Assembly: GCA_035487355.1 (NCBI GenBank)
Contig: DATHMF010000025.1
Coordinates: 1-64,000 of the forward strand
From: Terriglobales bacterium
GTDB lineage: Bacteria > Acidobacteriota > Terriglobia > Terriglobales > Acidobacteriaceae
Direction: 5' to 3'
Length of the DNA: 64,000 nucleotides
In this document: positions 1 through 9,400 of the stretch, in pieces
How the letters are laid out: every line of letters starts with the position of its first letter
Numbering within the stretch: position 1 is the stretch's first letter
The notes under the pieces: model-generated
Told to the model about the DNA's origin: nothing
The model's database searches: none
Seen by the model: only the letters and a program-made list of their open reading frames with translations
Made by a program: the position numbers and the translations under genes

Positions 1-613
1 AGGCGGGTCCATGCGAACCCGCGTCCTTGTTCGCGCTAATGATGTGTGCACCGGGAAGTGGTGGAAAGCGCCGGCGGTCGTGGTGGATTTGACCCTGACG
101 ATCAACCCGGCCCAACAGCCGCTCGCCCGCATCGAGGATCGGCCCAATCGGATATACCGGCACTGACTTGCGTGATGGCGTCGAGTGCTGGTCTTTGGGA
201 AACTGAGGCCCGGGAAACGTGAACATAGGCTGCAGAGTCCCGCCGGCGATACCCGGCGCTTTCGCAAGGTGATAGCCCCAGATTGCGCCATTGATCCCGG
301 AGAATGACGTCGCGGTCAGTCCATTGGTCTGTCCGAGGTAAGCCCCATCTACCTCACATCGGTCGTAGGAATAGATTTCGGAATAGATCTGTTCCATATC
401 TGCATGCAGCAGTGAAGCATCCATCTTTGCGACGGAGAGCTTCATCACATTGATGTAGCCGTGGCCACTTGCTCCTGGATTCATATAGCCCATGCAGTGT
501 CTTGGCAACGGGCCCACAGCGCCGTTCACCACTGATTCCAGCGAAAACTCGCGGTTGCCATTCGTCGCCAACCTCTGGTTCAGAACCGGGTTTCTTGTCT
601 TTACTGATTTCAT
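1..613 (-). CDS. hdcA: Histidine decarboxylase, pyruvoyl-dependent type (C-terminus cut by window edge)
   Basis: 204 N-terminal codons are present; the rest lies outside the window. Pyruvoyl histidine decarboxylase converts histidine to histamine and matures by self-cleavage, which turns an internal serine into the pyruvoyl cofactor. Segments line up with the Lactobacillus enzyme: GYMNPG (42-47), SYDRCE..AYLGQTN (82-97), the cleavage region TATSFSG (100-106), GYHL (113-116), and PLPGAHIISANK (185-196) for the family's HYPAPGSFIVCANKG. The predicted cleavage falls between Thr102 and Ser103, where the classical enzyme has Ser-Ser. Start ATG at 613 overlaps the stop of the upstream hydrolase (ATGA), so translation is probably coupled. 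Recognition rests on recalled family motifs; the C-terminal part of the active site cannot be checked. Confidence 0.78.
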   Translation of the reverse strand, partial: MKSVKTRNPVLNQRLATNGNREFSLESVVNGAVGPLPRHCMGYMNPGASGHGYINVMKLSVAKMDASLLHADMEQIYSEIYSYDRCEVDGAYLGQTNGLTATSFSGINGAIWGYHLAKAPGIAGGTLQPMFTFPGPQFPKDQHSTPSRKSVPVYPIGPILDAGERLLGRVDRQGQIHHDRRRFPPLPGAHIISANKDAGSHGPA

Positions 614-1521
614 GAACACCCCTGAGCAACAGTGTGTCTCCCAACTGGCATTACGTGGCGTTTGAGCCAGTCCAGCACAATTGAGCAAAGCTCAATCCGG
701 CAACTGGAAAAAGAGTGGTCGGCCTCCAGCACAACATCATCAACGGAGGACGATCCAGCTTCCAGCAAAGCGGCAGCGAGCGGATGCTGGTGTTCTTCTA
801 CCGGCAACTCCCAATCGTGCGTGGCGCCCACCATCAAAACAGGACGATCACGAAGCGCGTCGATTTGAGCAAGCAGGTCAAATTGGTCCGCGTGCTCCAG
901 CAACTCCTCCAAAAGAAACTCCGCGCTCTTGGCGCGAATCGGCCGGCCCTCCCCAACAGTGGCTTGCAGGTACTTGAGCCAGGCAACGCGCTCCTGTGTG
1001 TCGGTCTTGTAGAGTTTGGCGTCCGCGCCCATGTTCTCAAGGCCCATCGCCACCGCAGCGCACACCCCCGGCTCACTCGCTGCCACGTAAATCGAAAGCC
1101 AGGCGCCAAGGCTGTGGCCAGCAAGCACGATGCGTTCAGGGTCCACGCGGTAGCCCGCTCTTGCTGAAGACGACCTCAAAAATCGGATTGCCGCCAGCAC
1201 ATCTTCAACCGAATTCTTCCAGGAGAACAAACCGCCACTGCCCCATGCGCCCCGATAGTGAAAGAAGAGAACGTTCATTCCATCGCGCCGCAGAAACTGA
1301 GCGAGATCGAGGCCACGCTCGTTGCCCGGATAACCATGGAGGAGTATTACGGTCGGATGAGGCCCCTCGCCGGCGGCAAGATAAATGTGGCCATTCATCT
1401 GCGTACCTGCGACCGGGATAGCCAGCTCCACCATGGCGGCTGGATGTTGACTGTCCGTATCCGGCAAGTTTGCGATTGCCGGACCATCCGCGTTGACTGG
1501 TTCGTGGCGAATGCTTTGCAT
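610..1521 (-). CDS. Alpha/beta hydrolase
   Basis: 303 aa serine hydrolase of the alpha/beta fold. Visible elements are the oxyanion strand and loop VILLHGYPG (58-66), the nucleophile elbow GHSLG with Ser137, a likely acid Asp236 in THDWE, and His269 in EADHS, which together form a complete triad. There is no signal peptide, so it is probably cytoplasmic. The substrate cannot be told from sequence; esterase, amidase or peptidase activity are all possible. Its stop overlaps the start of the histidine decarboxylase gene by four bases, and a deoxyhypusine-synthase-like gene lies 75 bp upstream on the same strand. It therefore probably belongs to an amine-related operon, for instance acting on an amide or ester of the amine product (inference). 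Confidence 0.8.
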   Translation of the reverse strand: MQSIRHEPVNADGPAIANLPDTDSQHPAAMVELAIPVAGTQMNGHIYLAAGEGPHPTVILLHGYPGNERGLDLAQFLRRDGMNVLFFHYRGAWGSGGLFSWKNSVEDVLAAIRFLRSSSARAGYRVDPERIVLAGHSLGAWLSIYVAASEPGVCAAVAMGLENMGADAKLYKTDTQERVAWLKYLQATVGEGRPIRAKSAEFLLEELLEHADQFDLLAQIDALRDRPVLMVGATHDWELPVEEHQHPLAAALLEAGSSSVDDVVLEADHSFSSCRIELCSIVLDWLKRHVMPVGRHTVAQGCS

Positions 1522-1596
1522 CTGTTCTTGTCTCTTGCTTCTGGTCTGTACACCTCTTGGCGCGGTATCGATATACGGCGATCAAGGGCGCACTTG

Positions 1597-2589
1597 TCAG
1601 AGATCTCCTGGTCGAGCATGACTTCCATTTCCATTCACGTTTCCACTCTCATCCGAAGGGACCGCAAAAACCGCGGCGACCAGCAACGGAAATGCGATGC
1701 TCGCTTCACAGTTCACCTTGACGTGTTCGGCATCTGGTTTGATCTTCGCCCAGGAGATGGCCTCTTCCGGATTTCCGCCGCTATCCGAGGCGTCGTATTC
1801 CACGGCGGTTGAGATATAGACTGCGTAATGCAGGCCATCCCTGAAAATATTGGCATTCATCACGAAGTGCTTCGCCGGACCGCCGCCCAGGATGATTGCG
1901 CCCGTCTTCTGCTGGGCGATGACGAATTTAAAAATGCGATGGCTGTCCCCCACGATATCCAGATAAAAGTCCGGATGTCGCATTCTGGCGAACATCAGCA
2001 GGTCGCCGATGGCTCCATCCGTAATGGCTGGACAGAAGACTGGAATATCGTTCTTGCTTGCCCAGTAGAGCATTGAACTGGGATGGTTTGCCTCTTTGCC
2101 CAACTCACAAATAAATTCCGATACGGAAAAGGGCGTTCCCCGGGCTTTTGATTCCTGGTAGATGCGTTCCAGGAATGGCTGCATGAAGCCTTCAAAATCC
2201 ATGTAGCGGTCATAGGGTGCAAAGATGTTTCCAATTCGGCCAAAACCTTCTTCGCGCAAGGTCTTACCTAATGCGGCAAAATCACCCAGTACGAAAGGTT
2301 GCAGCGTCTTAATGACGTCTTCTTCCACCGCGCCTGCTGACATGCACAACGCATGAACATGCTTGTGCTGCACCAGATATCGAATGATGTCCCGCACCCC
2401 GGAACTGCCCATATTCGAAGTGCACGTCAGGAATATGGTGGCCTTGTCTGCCACCATATGTTTCACGATCTCAATAGCTTTGGCCAGTTTGCTGGCCTGA
2501 ATGCCGGTGCTTCCCAGGCTGGCGAAGAATTCCTTGAGATCAAATCTACGGTTAAAATCGTAGCCCCTGACTTCCGGAAGGATCTTCAC
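1597..2589 (-). CDS. Deoxyhypusine synthase family protein
   Basis: 330 aa from a GTG start. The family uses NAD and spermidine to move an aminobutyl group to a lysine of eIF5A in eukaryotes and archaea; bacterial members lack that substrate and some make homospermidine. The match is strong: GYDFN near the N-terminus (9-13), TSNMGSSG (58-64), SAGAVEED (84-91), ILGGGPAKHF (233-242), YDASDSGGNPEEAISWAKI (265-283). Lys282 in SWAKI corresponds to the lysine that carries the aminobutyl intermediate in the human enzyme. The open frame continues upstream to 2703 without ATG, GTG or TTG. An unusually strong GGGAGG lies five bases before an in-frame ATT at 2652-2650, while GTG 2589 has only a weak ribosome site, so the true N-terminus may be longer. 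Bacterial substrate unknown. Confidence 0.8.
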   Translation of the reverse strand: MKILPEVRGYDFNRRFDLKEFFASLGSTGIQASKLAKAIEIVKHMVADKATIFLTCTSNMGSSGVRDIIRYLVQHKHVHALCMSAGAVEEDVIKTLQPFVLGDFAALGKTLREEGFGRIGNIFAPYDRYMDFEGFMQPFLERIYQESKARGTPFSVSEFICELGKEANHPSSMLYWASKNDIPVFCPAITDGAIGDLLMFARMRHPDFYLDIVGDSHRIFKFVIAQQKTGAIILGGGPAKHFVMNANIFRDGLHYAVYISTAVEYDASDSGGNPEEAISWAKIKPDAEHVKVNCEASIAFPLLVAAVFAVPSDESGNVNGNGSHARPGDL

Positions 2590-2652
2590 CTCTCGCTCGC
2601 GTTCTGTGACCTTTTTGTCAAACTTCGCGTAATCTGAGTTCTGTAGCTGAAT

Positions 2653-3056
2653 GGGAACCTCCCTGAAACGGCAGCAATCAATCTCTTCGCCTGTTTTGGT
2701 TCATTGAGAATTCGCCGATGATCGAACGACGGCAGGCTCATCTCTCCGTGTACTAAACGCTAATTCCAATGAAATTCCTTCGTCGATGAAATGAAATTGA
2801 TTGAAGCAGACCCTAGGTAGTGGGTCAGTCTGGAAGCCCAGTCCGGGATCACTTCCGGATGGCCGACGATCTGGGAGTCGATCCGTCAATGACCACAAGC
2901 CCGTTTGTGGATAGCTTCCGGCTTGCCGATAAACCGGGTGTTACCGCGTAGTGGCTTGAAATCGAATTATGATGGCGGCCACTTCTGCGGAGGGGCTTAT
3001 TCGCTCGATTTTGAGAGACCTGGCGTGGGCTGGGGCCGTCGCTATTAGTGCAGCGC
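2653..3056. other. Intergenic stretch, no gene recognised
   Basis: About 400 bases between the deoxyhypusine-synthase-like gene and the TetR gene. A short open frame at 2701-2898 on the minus strand has no family signal and no convincing ribosome site. The promoter of the amine operon should lie here, but no clear sigma70-type pair was identified. Confidence 0.4.
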
Positions 3057-3713
3057 TCAGGAGCCCTTCCGCTCGATGCCTAAGTAGCCCAGAAATGAGC
3101 GCAGGAGCTCGCTCTTAAGCCGCTGGTCGTCTCTTGGAATCACAGCCTGCCAGTTCCGCATATCATGATCCACGAAAATCAGTTCTATCAAAGCGCTAAT
3201 CAGCATCATAAGGGCAAAAGACGTTGCCATTTGCGGGTCGGGATGTTTGATCTCCTTGCGATGCAACAAAAACAAGTCGACCAGGTATTGGTGTGTGCGC
3301 ATCTCCAGCCTAGTCACTTTCCTGTAAAACGAGGTGTGATCGCGGCCCTGCGCGAACTGGCGGAGGGCACGCATCAGTCCGGCGTTGGCGCGGTAGCTGA
3401 CCAGCATGTTATTGATGAGCTGCTCGGCAAACACGGCCAGCGGAATCTGGCGCGCCATGGCGGGAGTGAGCATCATGCGCAGCCTCTCGTCATTACGCTC
3501 CATGATGCCGACGATCACCGTTTCGAGCAGCGCGTCCTTGTCAGGGAAACGGCGATAGATGGCCCCGGGCGTCAATCCCGCGTGCTGGGCAATACGCGGA
3601 ATAGTGGCGCCCTCTAGTCCGTGCTGTCCCAGGACTTCCGCCGCTGCCTTCAACAGCTTACGCACTGATTCCCGGCTGCGGGTTTGTTGGGGAGCGAGTG
3701 TCTTGTTGGCCAT
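3057..3713 (-). CDS. TetR/AcrR family transcriptional regulator
   Basis: 218 aa with the classic N-terminal helix-turn-helix: GATIPRIAQHAGLTPGAIYR followed by FPDKDALL at about residues 35-63. The C-terminal ligand and dimer domain is all-helical and divergent, as usual for the family. The gene is divergent from a CPBP protease gene (150 bp apart). The gap holds a perfect 12-bp-arm palindrome that covers the downstream part of the promoter for the protease gene. The likely role is autorepression plus repression of the neighbour, relieved by a small molecule (inference). The ligand is unknown. Confidence 0.88.
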   Translation of the reverse strand: MANKTLAPQQTRSRESVRKLLKAAAEVLGQHGLEGATIPRIAQHAGLTPGAIYRRFPDKDALLETVIVGIMERNDERLRMMLTPAMARQIPLAVFAEQLINNMLVSYRANAGLMRALRQFAQGRDHTSFYRKVTRLEMRTHQYLVDLFLLHRKEIKHPDPQMATSFALMMLISALIELIFVDHDMRNWQAVIPRDDQRLKSELLRSFLGYLGIERKGS

Positions 3714-3753
3714 GGCCGTCCTTTATATCTATATCAGCTCGGCTAAATAATAC

Positions 3754-3781
3754 TTGACACGAATGTAAATGTAAATATACA
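3754..3781 (+). promoter_or_regulatory. Sigma70-type promoter for the CPBP protease gene
   Basis: A consensus -35 TTGACA (3754-3759) is followed after 16 bp by TATACA (3776-3781). It points toward the gene starting at 3864 and leaves a leader of about 75 bases. Confidence 0.55.
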
Positions 3782-3789
3782 TTTACATT
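3762..3789. promoter_or_regulatory. Perfect palindrome, probable TetR operator
   Basis: Arms AATGTAAATGTA (3762-3773) and TACATTTACATT (3778-3789) are exact reverse complements around a 4-bp centre. The site starts just after the -35 box and covers the -10 box of the rightward promoter, and lies 49 bp before the TetR start. Assignment to this TetR is inference from position. Confidence 0.7.
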
Positions 3790-3863
3790 ACGCGAAGCAA
3801 ACACGTACCGCGCGCACTTTTTCGGGGCCTTGTCCCACCGGTAAACGCATTGAGGAGATTTTT

Positions 3864-4583
3864 ATGATGCAGCACCCGCTTTTCTTGTTTCTCCTGGTCG
3901 TTGCTCCTATTTGGGATTTGTACGCCATCCCGAAGTTGAAGCGTAATCCCAGTTCCGAACATAAAATTCGCTACTATAAGATGCTTTGCGCCTGGATGTG
4001 GATTGCCACTGCGCTTGCCGTTGTTGCCATTGGCTTCCGCCCGTTGTTCACCATCAGCCCTTCGCCCGGTGAAATCTCCTGGCTATTACTGCACCCTTGG
4101 GTTCGCTACCTGGTAGAAGCGCTTATCGCGATCGCTGTTATTATTATCGTGGTGCTTCCGGTCGGCGTTGTGATCTGGAAAAAGCTCACGAAGCGGCCAC
4201 TGAAGTATTCCGCTGCTGCCGCCTTAAAATCGTTCAGCTACTTCTTGCCCGCAACCTGGACCGAGCGCCACTGGTGGGTGTTCGTTAGCATCACAGCGGG
4301 AGTCTGCGAAGAAACTCTCTTCCGCGGCTTCATACTGCACTACTTACACGTTTTCCCCTGGGCGCTGAATCTTACGCCGGCGCTGCTGATTTCCTCAGTC
4401 ATCTTCGGAGTTCACCACCTCTATCAGGGTGCTGGCGGAGTCGCAGGGACTGCGATCGTCGGCATTCTTTTTGGCCTATTGTTTCTGCTGACCGGAAATC
4501 TTCTGCTTCCGATTATGTTCCATGGCATGATGGATCTGCGCATGCTGGCCATATTGCGGCCTCCGGCTGATACACCATCCTAA
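3864..4583 (+). CDS. CPBP family intramembrane metalloprotease (CAAX-protease-like)
   Basis: 239 aa polytopic membrane protein. The family's three motifs are present: EETLFRG (149-155, Glu-Glu plus Arg), a second motif FGVHHLYQG with histidines 184 and 185, and a third, MFHGMMD, with His220. The N-terminal half carries hydrophobic segments at about 5-20, 41-60, 80-106 and more follow between the motifs. Start ATG 3864 has GAGGAG six bases upstream; ATG 3867 directly follows and cannot be excluded. Bacterial members are often linked to peptide maturation or self-immunity, but the substrate is unknown here. Divergent TetR gene and operator suggest inducible expression. Confidence 0.85.
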   Translation: MMQHPLFLFLLVVAPIWDLYAIPKLKRNPSSEHKIRYYKMLCAWMWIATALAVVAIGFRPLFTISPSPGEISWLLLHPWVRYLVEALIAIAVIIIVVLPVGVVIWKKLTKRPLKYSAAAALKSFSYFLPATWTERHWWVFVSITAGVCEETLFRGFILHYLHVFPWALNLTPALLISSVIFGVHHLYQGAGGVAGTAIVGILFGLLFLLTGNLLLPIMFHGMMDLRMLAILRPPADTPS

Positions 4584-4788
4584 GAATCGACGGGCAACAC
4601 CGAAACAAATCCATTCACACTCATGCGACTATGCTTTTCCAAAATGACCCCACTACCAGACCCTGCCCCAGGTAGTAATTCTCAGGAGATTGTGGTATCC
4701 AACGGAGTACCGAAGGAGTTTCACCGCATCTGCATGTATGCTCCTTCAGTGCACGCAGATGTTGTGCTTGCCTGAGTTCAGTTGCCTG

Positions 4789-5451
4789 ATGCTGCAAGCT
4801 TTGCCTGATCTCATCTTTGATTCTCCCTCTGCCGACACGTTGGCAGATGACGCTGCCTTCTGGCAGCTCTACGGTTCTTCGTTTCCTTCCTCGGAACGCG
4901 AACCTCGCAACGTAATTTTGGAAAGCCTTCGCAACGGCGTCGGACTTGCGGTTCGCGCCCGCGATGGCGCCAGCACGGTTGGTTTTGCTACCAGCCATTT
5001 ACTGCGGAAACCTCCCGTTCTTTTCCTTGTTTATCTCGCGGTTGCTCCAGAGCTGCGCTCCCGTCACATGGGTAGAGACTTATTCGAAAGAATCTGGTCT
5101 ACGGGCACACAGCGGTACCTGGAAAGGGGATTAAGGCCCGCAGGCATGGTCTGGGAAGTTGCAATCCCTGACCCTGCCTCAGGCCGGCAGGAGCTCGAAC
5201 AACATCATCGCCGCGTTGCTTTCTTCACACGCCTTGGCGCGCATGTTCTATTGGGAACCTACGTTCAGCCCCCGGTGGATGGTGTTGCTTCGGTGCCTAT
5301 GCACCTGATGTTTCGGTGCTCCCCCGGCGGATCGGTACCTGACGACTCAGCCCTTACCTCCCTTGTGCGAGCCATCTACTTTGAGAAATATCACGAGGCA
5401 AACAGGATTCCACGGCCGCTACTTGAAGAACTGCTTCTACTGAATCACTAA
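4789..5451 (+). CDS. GNAT-type acetyltransferase
   Basis: 220 aa from ATG 4789. The open frame continues upstream to 4690, but that extension is Cys-rich and lacks family character. The segment VYLAVAPELRSRHMGRDLFERIW looks like GNAT strand beta4 plus the acetyl-CoA pyrophosphate loop, with R-x-x-x-M-G-R in place of the usual Q/R-x-x-G-x-G/A. An earlier GFATSHLL and the late RVAFFTRLGAHVL, resembling the motif-B 'a.fYeklGF' pattern, fit a single GNAT domain. No membrane segment or signal is seen. Substrate unknown. It lies between the CPBP protease gene and the first sigma/CHAT locus with its own spacing, so operon membership is unlikely. Confidence 0.65.
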   Translation: MLQALPDLIFDSPSADTLADDAAFWQLYGSSFPSSEREPRNVILESLRNGVGLAVRARDGASTVGFATSHLLRKPPVLFLVYLAVAPELRSRHMGRDLFERIWSTGTQRYLERGLRPAGMVWEVAIPDPASGRQELEQHHRRVAFFTRLGAHVLLGTYVQPPVDGVASVPMHLMFRCSPGGSVPDDSALTSLVRAIYFEKYHEANRIPRPLLEELLLLNH

Positions 5452-5715
5452 CAGAAACATTGGCGGACTTCGCCATCGCCAAAGGTTCACGCCTTCAAAA
5501 CTGGGGTAAGTCGTGTATTTTTTAGTGGTTGCCATTTCGAAACTAGTTCCATTTTGGGACGGATATTTATTAGAACCCCGCTGGATTTTTGACTTCACAC
5601 TTGACCGCACGAAAAAGACGCGAAGCAATCCGATCAAAAGCCTCAACCGGCACAGCATGGCTAATCTTAGTTTTGGCGAACACAGTATTTTCGTTGTAAA
5701 ATCGGCAACCGCCAC

Positions 5716-6330
5716 TTGACCAACTACGGCAAACTTAATTCCAGTGACCTGATCGCGGAGTGCATTGCTACCAGGACCTCAGCAGCCTGGGAGGAGTTTG
5801 TGCGTCGGTTCCAGCCTCTGATTGCAGGGGTAGTAGCGCGCACCGCGAGTCGGTGGCAGCTCGTTTCCCCCGCCCTGGTTGACGACTTGGTTCAGGAAAC
5901 CTACCTGAAACTCTGTACTCAGGAATTCCGGCGACTGCGCGAGTTCGAAAGCCGTCACAACGACGCCATTTATGGGTTCCTGAAGGCAGTTGCCTACAAT
6001 GTTACCCTCGACTACTTTAAGGGCCACAACGCAGCCAAACGAGGCTCGAAGCTTCTGAATAATACGGATTTCGATGTTTCACTAAGAGTGGAGGGACAGG
6101 AGAGCCCCACAGAGGATACGGTGTTGCTGCGGGAGATCGAAGATCTGATTGGCGAAGTCGCTGAAAAAGAAAGGGATAAGGTCGTATTCCTACTTTACTA
6201 TCGGCAAGGCTTCACGGCCAAGACAATTGCAGAAATCCCAAGCATCGAGCTCACCGAGAAGGGCGTCGAAAGCTGCCTGCACAGGTTAACCGAGCGCTTA
6301 AGAAAGCGTGTAGTCGGACGGATTTCGTAA
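5716..6330 (+). CDS. Sigma-70 family (ECF-like) RNA polymerase sigma factor
   Basis: 204 aa from a TTG start; no ATG or GTG is in a suitable position. Region 2 is seen in EEFVRRFQPLIAG and LVDDLVQETYLKL (about 25-70) and region 4 in VVFLLYYRQGFTAKTIAEI and VESCLHRLTERLRKRV (about 155-202). A 20-codon reading frame (ATG 5657) ends in a TGA that overlaps this TTG as TTGA, so coupling to a leader peptide is possible. A near-consensus TTGGCG - 18 bp - TAAAAT at 5673-5702 would alternatively give an almost leaderless transcript. The next gene begins 82 bp downstream and starts with two anti-sigma-type zinc motifs, a classic sigma / anti-sigma order. Confidence 0.82.
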   Translation: MTNYGKLNSSDLIAECIATRTSAAWEEFVRRFQPLIAGVVARTASRWQLVSPALVDDLVQETYLKLCTQEFRRLREFESRHNDAIYGFLKAVAYNVTLDYFKGHNAAKRGSKLLNNTDFDVSLRVEGQESPTEDTVLLREIEDLIGEVAEKERDKVVFLLYYRQGFTAKTIAEIPSIELTEKGVESCLHRLTERLRKRVVGRIS

Positions 6331-6412
6331 GCGGCTTGTTTTAAAGGTAAAGATATCAAAGATATATGAAAGGGATAATGCCAGAATTGTCGTCAATAGT
6401 AGGAGGTTGGAA

Positions 6413-9400
6413 TTGAGAGAGGCCAATGAGCATCCGGCGCCAGAAGAGATTTGGCGCGTTCTGCTCTCCAGTGCCGGTGCAGAGAAACCCGGCCTTGAGA
6501 AGGAGTTGCAGGAACACATTGACCATTGTCCCCAGTGTGCCCAGATTAAAGAAGATTACATAACAATCAGGTCCAGACTTTATGAACTTGGCAGAGCGCC
6601 CGGCCATGAAGCTCAAAATGAATGCTCGGCTTCTGCTACCTGGGTCGAGCTTGCCACTGGATTATTGCCCCGTGATGAGACTCTCGAACGTCTCAAGCAT
6701 GCATCATCATGTCCAGCGTGCGCTGAAGAATTGATGTACGCGCTGCAAGCTACCGCATCCAGTGAGCCGGCGCCCCCGGATATTCTGCAACATCTTGAAT
6801 CTGGAACCGAGGGGTGGCAGCATGCCCTTGCAGCGCAAATGGCTTCGCGGGCCGTTTTTCCCCCGGCCGATATGACCCCCAAGGTTAGTTCCAGCCGCAA
6901 AAAAATCTGGCTGTTCGCCCCGCGCCAATGGGCCTATGCCGGGCTGGCTGCCGCGCTTGCACTAGCCGTAGGTATAGGACTCTTCTCGTATCTGCGCCCC
7001 AGCTCTCCGCAAAAGCTGATTGCCATCGCTTACTCGCAGCAAAGAACAGTTGACCTACGCATTCCCGGCGCTGGCTATGGCCCCATTAAGGTGGAACGGG
7101 CCAACGGGCAATCGCAACTCAACAGCCCGCAAGCACTGCTGGAAGCTGAAGCCCTTATTAAACAAGGGTTGGAGAAAACTCCAGATGATCCCAACCTTCT
7201 TCGCGAGAAAGCGGAGGCGGACCTGCTCAACCGGGACTACCAGCCGGCCATTGAAACCCTGAATCATGCCTTGCGTCTCCAGCCAAATTCGTTTTACTTG
7301 CTGGTCGACCTGGCGACCGCTCAGTTTGAACGAGCGGAAGCCACTTCCAGCCCGGCTGACTATGAAGCCGGCCTGCAGTACCTCGGCGACGCGATCCGCA
7401 TGGAACCGAACAATCCTGTCGGCCTTTTTAATCGCGCCATCATTTACGAGCGTCTTTATCTTTACGATCGCGCCATTGCCGATTGGGAGCAGTTTCTGAA
7501 AGTCGAAACCGATCCCGGTTGGAAGAAAGAAGGCGAGCAACGTCTGCAACAGCTTCGTCAACGGGAGCAGAAGCGCAGTTCAAGGCACGTACCCGAGCGC
7601 TTGACACTTGCCCAGTTCAAGGAAGATCTGAAGACCAGGCAGGCCACAGGGATCGAAGAATACCTGGAAGTTGCCGAGCGCCAGATACTGCCCAAGATTT
7701 CCGCAGCCACGGATCGCGACGAGAATTACCAGACGGCGCTGGCGCTGGCGAATGAACTGAAGTTCAGGCATTCGGATCAATTTCTCACAGATATGCTGCT
7801 CCAGGCCGGCCAGCCAGATTCTCAACGCGCCATGAAACTTTTAGGCCAGAGTTCTTCCGCCAACCATAGCGGCCATCACGACGAAGCCTATACGGCGGCC
7901 GCACAGGCGGCAGCGATCTTCCAGAAGTCAGGCAACGTGGCCGGCGCGCTGGCATCACGATTTGAGCAAACTTACGCGCTGCAGTTCGAGTCCAAGGCCG
8001 ATTTATGCCAGGCGCTCGCGGGTGAGAACCTTGGGGCCGCCCAGCAACACAGCTATGCTGTGCTCGAAGTGCAGTTGCTTCTGGAACAGGCCATTTGTTC
8101 CAACATGAATCGCCAGGTTGGGCCGGCGAAAGAACTCACGCAGCGTGTGCTGAGAACAGCCAAGAGCCACGATTACCAAAGTTTGTATCTGCGGGGAATG
8201 ATGTTGCTGGCAACCTTGGAATCCGACGCTGGGAACGAATCCAGCGCCTGGTCCGCAATTCACGAAGGTCTTGGCCTCTATTGGAATTCAAACTTGCCGG
8301 CCGTGCGCGCCTACTCTTTCTATGTAGCGCTGGATTTCATGGCGGAACGGCTGGGCCATCCCAACGTTCGCTTTGCTGCTGCCTTTGAGGCGCTGGGGTT
8401 CCGCTCTGAAAGTTCGAACCGTCTGGTTGAAGCCTCGGAGCGTATGCGTCTTGCCGATGCCGCTCTGCGACTCGGCGAGGTGCAGGTGGCGGAGTCGCAG
8501 TTCCGCGAAGCCCAGCAGATTTTTGCAAATGCGCCGCAAGCTGAATCGGTGCGCTGGCACGAATTGGAGGCGCGCATCAGCCTTGCCCAGGTAGAAGCAT
8601 TGCGCGGCGCCAACACGGCTGAAATTACAGCAAACCTGTTGGCTTCATTGCCTGAGGTTGAGCAATTATCGAATCGCTACGTGGAATTTCAGTACTACGA
8701 CACTCTGGCCGACCTGGAAATTCGCTCGGGGGACGCGCAATCGGGCCAACAGTTCCTTGGTCAGGCTATCCGCATTGCCGAAGGTGGTCTTCGTTCGTTG
8801 CCAACCTGGCGAGAACGCCTGGCTTGGATCGAACAGCACCGGCAGCCCTATATCATGTTGACCCAGCTTCAGCTCCGCGCGGGAAACCAGCAGTCAGCGC
8901 TGAATACCTGGGAGCATTTTCGCACCACAACCACAGGTGCCTTGCTTGATCATGCTTCCGTACCTCCGAAACTCGTTACCGCCTCCGAGGTCCAGCTAGC
9001 TTCGCAAAAACAGATATTCTCTGAAACCAGGACCCTCACCTACGCTTTCACCCCTGATGGCCTCATGATCTGGGTTCGCCGTCCCAGCGAAATCCATTCT
9101 GTTTATCTGTCCGTATCACCGAAGGATTTGCGCCGCACTGCCGAAAATTTTATCGGCGAATGCGCGCGACCCGATTCAGACATGTCCAACCTCCGGGCAG
9201 ACGCTCAATACCTGTACACCTGGCTGATTCAACCGGTCAGGCAGTGGCTCCCGGCATCCGGCCATATGATCATCGAACCGGATGGGATCCTGGGAGTTGT
9301 GCCGATGGAAGCCCTCATCGATCCGGCAGGAGCTTATTTTGGAACAAGCTATACAGTCACAGTGGCCTCCTCCGTACAAGCCAGCGATTCGGCGAGCGAC

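Noticed and set aside
354-644. Open frame of 96 codons on the minus strand
   Set aside because: It runs out of frame over the histidine decarboxylase gene and has no family signal; the true frame is the edge-truncated one starting at 613.
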